8,681 nucleotides of DNA from an uncultured Anaerolineales bacterium (lineage in GTDB: Bacteria > Chloroflexota > Anaerolineae > Anaerolineales > UBA6663). The translations under genes were made by a program, and so were the position numbers. Below are positions 4,876 to 8,681 of the stretch, piece after piece; the stretch's first letter is position 1, and every line of letters begins with the position of its first letter. The stretch covers positions 1-8,681 of the forward strand of contig CALFZO010000072.1 in the NCBI GenBank assembly GCA_937952305.1, in the 5' to 3' direction. The notes under the pieces were generated by a model. The model saw only the letters and a program-made list of their open reading frames with translations. It did no database searches and was not told where the DNA came from.

Positions 4876-7800
4876 ATGGCAGAGAAAGTCGGGCTCGAAG
4901 CCGTCCTGCAAATGGGCGACTTCAACCACAACCTGAACGTCTACCTGAAAGGTCTGGACAAGATCAATCGGGAGACAGTCAAAACGGCGGCGTCATCGTC
5001 AAAGGCGATGGGCGGCGTCGGCGACTTCTTTCGCGGCGTGGCTCAGGTCGCCACAGGCATTGGCCTGGCCGACGCGCTGCGCGCCACCGGTGGGGCCATC
5101 GATTACGTGGCGCGCCAGGCAATCGGCGCCGCGTCTACCTTCCAGGGCCTGCGCATCCAAATGGAAGGCCTGATCGCGGGCAGTCTGCGCAACGCAGACG
5201 CGAACCTGACCGTGGCCGACTCCCTGGATAAGGCGATCCCGCTCAGCAAAGACCTGCTGAGCTGGATACGCCAGACGGCCGTCACCACGCCCTTCACCGT
5301 GGAGACACTCTCCACGATGACGGCCATGAACCTGGGCATGGGCCGGAGCGTGGACGAGGCCAAGGCGCTCTCAATCGCGGTCGGCAATATGACCTCCGGC
5401 CTGGGTCTGGGCGGCACCGAAGCCGAGCGCATCACGCGCGCGCTGAACCAGATGGCCAGTAAGGGCAAGGTCACGGGCCAGGACCTGCTACAGCTCTCGG
5501 ACGCATCGGTCCCGCTGCAATTGGTGTGGGCGCAGCTCGGTAAGCAGTTCCAGGTCACGGCGCAGCAGGCCCGCGAAATGGCGTCATCGGGGGCCATCTC
5601 CGCTAACGATTTCATCACCGCCTTCGCCGACGTCGCCAACAACCAGTTCCCCGGCGCGATGGAGCGCATGTCCGGCACCCTGGAAGGCGTGACGTCCAAC
5701 ATCAAGGACTTCATATCGACGGTCATCGGCATCGACGTTCTTGGCCCAGCTATCGAGAAATTCACGTCGGACGCAAAGGGTACGCTCAACCGTCTCATGG
5801 AACCAGATGCGCAGGGCATGGCCCGCGCGATCGGCGAGATGCTGTCGGCGGGCTACGACGAAGTGGCGGCGTTTGTGTCAGATGCGTTTGGGTTTGGCCA
5901 AAACGTCGCGGTCCAATTCGCCAACGGGATCCTGGATGGCGCGGCGGCGGTGCTGGATGCGCTCGCCAACATCGGCTCCCTGATCGCGTATTGGCTGGCG
6001 CCGGGCTCGCCGCCGCGCATCCTGCCGGACCTGCCGGCCTGGGGCGCGGACGCAATGGGCGAGTACATGGCCGGCTGGGGCAAGGCCGATATCGGCGTCT
6101 TCTCAGAGATGTCAGGCGCCATTGAGAAGGCGTTGCGGGACTCCATGCCCAAGGACGACAAAGCCGGCCAGGTGGCCTTGATCGACCGCGTCTTCGGCGC
6201 GCGGTCGGCGGCCGCGGCCGCCATCGAAGAGATGCGGCGCTTTGGCGACGTCAGCGATGCATCGCTACAGCGCGTGTTCGACGCGGCCGGGATGGTCAGC
6301 CCCAGGATGCAGGCGTATCTGCGCACGCTGTTCCAGCTCGAAGGTGTGAACGCCAGAGTGGCGGCCGCGCAGGATGAACTGACCAAAGCCCAGCAGGCCT
6401 ACGACGCCGCGCTCAAAGCCGCTGACGACCGCATTGACGCCGTCACCGAAGCCGAGCAGCGCCTGGCCGATCAGGTCCAGATATCGCAGCTCCAACTGAT
6501 CGCGAATGACCCAGGCGCGACGGCGCTTGAGAAAGAGCGCGCCCGGCTGAAGATCGAAAAGATCAGGGCCGACCAGGCGAAGCGCAACGTCATCGCGGAG
6601 AAGAAGGGCGCGGTCGATGCCGCCAAGATCAAGCTCGACGCCGCCAAGAGCGATCAGGACAGGCTCGAAGCGCAGGCCGACGCCCAGAAGGCCGTGCTGG
6701 GCATCCAGAGCGAGCAAAACAAGCTGCTGGGTGAGCAACTCAAGCTCATCGACGAAATCGCCAAGGCCGCCGCTGCCGCTGCGAAAGCGGGCGCCGGGAA
6801 GACGCCCACACCGATGGGTGGCGGCCGTCTCAACCTGGCCGCACCAGAACTGGCCGGCGGCGAAGACCTGGCCGAGGCCTTCAAGCAAAGCATCCTGAAA
6901 AAGGTGGATGAAGTCTTCGGCCCACTGCGGACAAAACTCGGCGCAGTGCAATCCGCTTTCAGCGGCGTATGGTCTGGCATTCAAACCACGCTGGCGCCGG
7001 CCTTTGCGGCCTTCGACCGCGTAAAGCTGGGATGGGACAACTTCGTCAAGGCGCTAGAGGAAAGCAGCCCGCGCGCTCAGCAATACGTGGCATCCATGAT
7101 CACGTTCCTGGTCGTTCAACTTGGTCCGGTCCTGACTGGATTATTCGACAACGTCGCCGTCTTGTTGAACACCGGCGCGGAACTGTGGCGCAAGTACGGC
7201 GACGACATCATGGGCGTCGTCAACTTCGCGTTCCGCATCGTGACGACGGTCGTCGCCGGCGCGCTCACTCTGGTGACAGGCCTGTTCACCGCATTCCTTC
7301 AGGCGCGGGTCGGTGATTGGAGCGGCGCGTGGGACACGATCAAGCGCACGCTGGAAAATTTCTTCCAGATCGCCCTGAACCTGGTCGGGGTGAAACTGGA
7401 AGACTTCAAGCAGACGTGGGGCTTCATCCTGGGTGCAACCGGGGCGCTGATCTACAAGTTTTTCGCGGTGGACGTGCCCGCCTGGGCTACCAAGATGTTT
7501 GACGATCTCAAGACCAACTTCACCGGCTTCGTGAAGACCATCCAGACGTCGGTGGGAACGTGGTTTGAGAAGGCCAAGGAGTTTATCGCCGAGATCAAGT
7601 GGCTAGAACTCGGCGAGAACATCGTCAAGGGCATCGCCAACGGCGTGATCGGGGCCGCCGGCTGGCTGTACCAGGCCGTGGGCGACATGATCCGCAACGC
7701 ACTCACGTCCGGCCAGGATGAGATGGACGCGCACTCGCCGTCGCGCAAGGCCGCTGACATGCTCGGCGAGCCCATTCCCGAAGGCGCGGCCGCCGGCATC

Positions 7801-7998
7801 TGGCGCAAGATCGACCTGGTGCGCGACGCCTCGCTGGCGATGGTCAATAGCGCGCTGCGCCCGGCGCAGTCGGCCGGGTCGTACTCCTACTCCTACTCGA
7901 ACGTGAACAACTTCAACCTGTCGGTGGCGACGCGCGCATCTGACCAGAGCGTCGTCAGCCACTTCAACACCATGCGGGCGATGGCGGGGATGCCATGA
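4876..7998 (+). CDS. Tail tape measure protein, 1040 aa
   Basis: The tape measure protein fills the tail tube, sets tail length and exits during DNA injection. Residues about 80-295 are the conserved tape measure N-terminal domain: AASTFQGLRIQMEGLI, then TAVTTPFTVETLSTM, then GKVTGQDLLQLSDASVPL and the stretch ending SNIKDFIS. Residues 343 to about 407 contain FANGILDG followed by PGSPPR (376-381). Residues about 490-635 are a long charged coiled coil rich in Ala, Lys, Glu and Gln. Hydrophobic helices lie at about 741-765, 781-809 and 848-865, as usual for tape measures that insert into the host membrane. Residues 913 to about 975 contain NIVKGIANGV and HSPSR (953-957), a second copy of the earlier module type. 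I see no peptidoglycan hydrolase motif. At about 0.15 nm per residue, 1040 aa would give a tail near 150 nm, which is inference. The stop overlaps the next start (ATGA). Confidence 0.95.
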   Translation: MAEKVGLEAVLQMGDFNHNLNVYLKGLDKINRETVKTAASSSKAMGGVGDFFRGVAQVATGIGLADALRATGGAIDYVARQAIGAASTFQGLRIQMEGLIAGSLRNADANLTVADSLDKAIPLSKDLLSWIRQTAVTTPFTVETLSTMTAMNLGMGRSVDEAKALSIAVGNMTSGLGLGGTEAERITRALNQMASKGKVTGQDLLQLSDASVPLQLVWAQLGKQFQVTAQQAREMASSGAISANDFITAFADVANNQFPGAMERMSGTLEGVTSNIKDFISTVIGIDVLGPAIEKFTSDAKGTLNRLMEPDAQGMARAIGEMLSAGYDEVAAFVSDAFGFGQNVAVQFANGILDGAAAVLDALANIGSLIAYWLAPGSPPRILPDLPAWGADAMGEYMAGWGKADIGVFSEMSGAIEKALRDSMPKDDKAGQVALIDRVFGARSAAAAAIEEMRRFGDVSDASLQRVFDAAGMVSPRMQAYLRTLFQLEGVNARVAAAQDELTKAQQAYDAALKAADDRIDAVTEAEQRLADQVQISQLQLIANDPGATALEKERARLKIEKIRADQAKRNVIAEKKGAVDAAKIKLDAAKSDQDRLEAQADAQKAVLGIQSEQNKLLGEQLKLIDEIAKAAAAAAKAGAGKTPTPMGGGRLNLAAPELAGGEDLAEAFKQSILKKVDEVFGPLRTKLGAVQSAFSGVWSGIQTTLAPAFAAFDRVKLGWDNFVKALEESSPRAQQYVASMITFLVVQLGPVLTGLFDNVAVLLNTGAELWRKYGDDIMGVVNFAFRIVTTVVAGALTLVTGLFTAFLQARVGDWSGAWDTIKRTLENFFQIALNLVGVKLEDFKQTWGFILGATGALIYKFFAVDVPAWATKMFDDLKTNFTGFVKTIQTSVGTWFEKAKEFIAEIKWLELGENIVKGIANGVIGAAGWLYQAVGDMIRNALTSGQDEMDAHSPSRKAADMLGEPIPEGAAAGIWRKIDLVRDASLAMVNSALRPAQSAGSYSYSYSNVNNFNLSVATRASDQSVVSHFNTMRAMAGMP

Positions 7999-8288
7999 AC
8001 GTGATCGCCTTCGTCACCCTGACCCTGGCCGTCTACAGGGCCGCGCACATGGTCACTATCGAAGAAGGCCCGTTCGCGGTCTTCGACCACCTGCGCCGGC
8101 GCATTGACCCGGCGCAGAAGACATGGATCGGGCGCGGCCTGAATTGCATCCTGTGCGCGTCGTTCTGGCTGTCACTGCCGGGCGCGCTGATCCTGCCGGC
8201 GCCGGGCGTGACTGGATACTGGTGGGCGGATTGGCTGGCGCTGGCCGGGGCCGTGCTGGCGCTCCACAAGTGGCTGACAAGGCGGTGA
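7995..8288 (+). CDS. Small CxxC membrane protein, DUF1360-like
   Basis: This is a 97-aa protein with hydrophobic segments at about 1-18, 53-69 and 76-92. Between them lies a soluble loop and the motif CILCASFWLSLPGA, where C51 and C54 form a CxxC followed by SFW. DUF1360 proteins show a similar layout: an N-terminal helix followed by a D/E-x-x-PF-type segment (here TIEEGPFAVFDHLRRRID), then C-x-x-C-x-x-FW at a second membrane helix. The match is by pattern only and the family function is not established. The start overlaps the tape measure stop in ATGA, so its translation is coupled to that gene. A role in tail assembly at the membrane or in host interaction is conjecture. It has no feature specific to a holin beyond small size and membrane helices. 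Confidence 0.78.
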   Translation: MNVIAFVTLTLAVYRAAHMVTIEEGPFAVFDHLRRRIDPAQKTWIGRGLNCILCASFWLSLPGALILPAPGVTGYWWADWLALAGAVLALHKWLTRR

Positions 8289-8289
8289 T

Positions 8290-8681
8290 ATGCCGGGCTT
8301 GATCACGCGCCGGCGCTGGCCGGACATCGTCAGCGGCTATGAACTTAATCCCACCAAGGGATTCCTTTCCGTCGTCATTCCGGCCGGGCGCACGAACAAG
8401 GTCATCAACCCATCGCTTGAGACCAACGCCACCGGCTACACGGCCGTCGGCGGGTCAACGACGCTGGCCAGGACAGCCGCCTGGCAGACGCGCGGCGCCT
8501 ACGGCCTACAGGTCACGCCAGGATCCGGCGTGAACGATGGCGTCTACTACGGCACGGTTTCGCTCACGGCCGCCGAACAGAATTGGTTTCACTTCGACTT
8601 CCAGGGCGTTGGCGGCGTCCCCTTCAAGGCCTACTTCGCAAGCACTGGCGCGACGCAGCTCGGCAACGCGCTGGCCTGGGT
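8290..8681 (+). CDS. 5' part of a distal-tail or adhesion protein with carbohydrate-binding-like domain
   Basis: The frame is open from ATG 8290 to the end of the window, about 130 codons, with no stop. AAGGCGG at 8279-8285 gives a ribosome binding site, and the start follows the preceding stop by one base. From about residue 36 the sequence reads NKVINPSLETNATGYTAVGG, then a stretch ending YGLQVTPGSG, then GVYYGTVSLTAAEQ. The order N-PS-E-T-x-x-x-G(W/Y), followed by A-x-x-G-x-x-x-L-x-V and then a strand before SLTA, is typical of jelly-roll carbohydrate-binding domains (CBM4/9-like) in phage tail and fibre proteins. The location just after the tape measure is where the distal tail protein is usually encoded. 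The fold call is by pattern, and the ligand and full length are unknown because the gene is cut. Confidence 0.72.
   Translation, partial: MPGLITRRRWPDIVSGYELNPTKGFLSVVIPAGRTNKVINPSLETNATGYTAVGGSTTLARTAAWQTRGAYGLQVTPGSGVNDGVYYGTVSLTAAEQNWFHFDFQGVGGVPFKAYFASTGATQLGNALAW

Noticed and set aside
3885..4931. A long open frame of 348 codons on the - strand.
   Set aside because: It lies opposite the chaperone genes and the terminator, has no family-like motifs, and is explained by the GC-rich codon pattern of the + strand genes.
7881..7899. Short TACTCC repeats near the end of the tape measure gene, encoding SYSYSYS.
   Set aside because: Three copies of a hexamer within a coding region is too little to call a regulatory or mobile repeat.
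1..8681. CRISPR arrays, tRNA or rRNA genes, insertion sequences, integrase or attachment sites, and defence genes.
   Set aside because: No regularly spaced repeats, cloverleaf-like sequences, transposase motifs or defence-type domains were seen in either strand.

Overview
This window is part of the structural (head-to-tail) module of a tailed double-stranded DNA phage or prophage of the siphovirus type. All genes are on the + strand and tightly packed. The sequence is clearly GC-rich by eye and starts include GTG as well as ATG, which points to a high-GC bacterial host. The host cannot be named from this window. There are no integrase, attachment-site, tRNA, insertion-sequence or host genes, so prophage and lytic virus cannot be told apart.

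Layout, left to right. (1) 1-137 is the 3' end of a head-region gene, possibly the major capsid protein. (2) 167-658 is a beta-rich 163-aa head-region protein of unknown role, a candidate capsid decoration protein. (3) 663-1331 is a cysteine-rich head-tail connector-like protein with a small beta module at its N-terminus. (4) 1334-1864 is an HK97-gp10-like neck/tail-completion protein. (5) 1861-2160 is a small protein with a helix-hairpin-helix-like tail. (6) 2165-3640 is the presumed major tail (tube) protein, fused to a C-terminal beta-propeller with six Asp-boxes (BNR/sialidase or Ycf48-like repeats). (7) 3641-3744 is non-coding and holds two hairpins, one with a perfect 14-bp stem. (8) 3745-3960 is a 71-aa unknown. 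(9) 3960-4583 and the overlapping 4492-4776 frame are the two tail assembly chaperone frames, arranged like lambda G/GT but requiring a +1 (or -2) shift. The likely slip site is an A6 run at 4540-4545. (10) 4777-4875 is non-coding with an intrinsic-terminator-like hairpin. (11) 4876-7998 is the tape measure protein, 1040 aa. (12) 7995-8288 is a small CxxC membrane protein resembling DUF1360, translationally coupled to the tape measure gene. (13) 8290-8681 is the 5' end of a distal-tail or adhesion protein with a carbohydrate-binding-like jelly-roll domain.

The genes make sense as one assembly line. The connector and neck proteins close the head, the tube protein polymerises around the tape measure with help from the two chaperones, and the distal protein starts the host-binding tip. 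The most notable points are the tube protein carrying a beta-propeller, the non-canonical frameshift direction in the chaperone pair, and the strong hairpins placed after the tube gene and before the tape measure gene, where product amounts are expected to differ most. I saw no convincing promoter.
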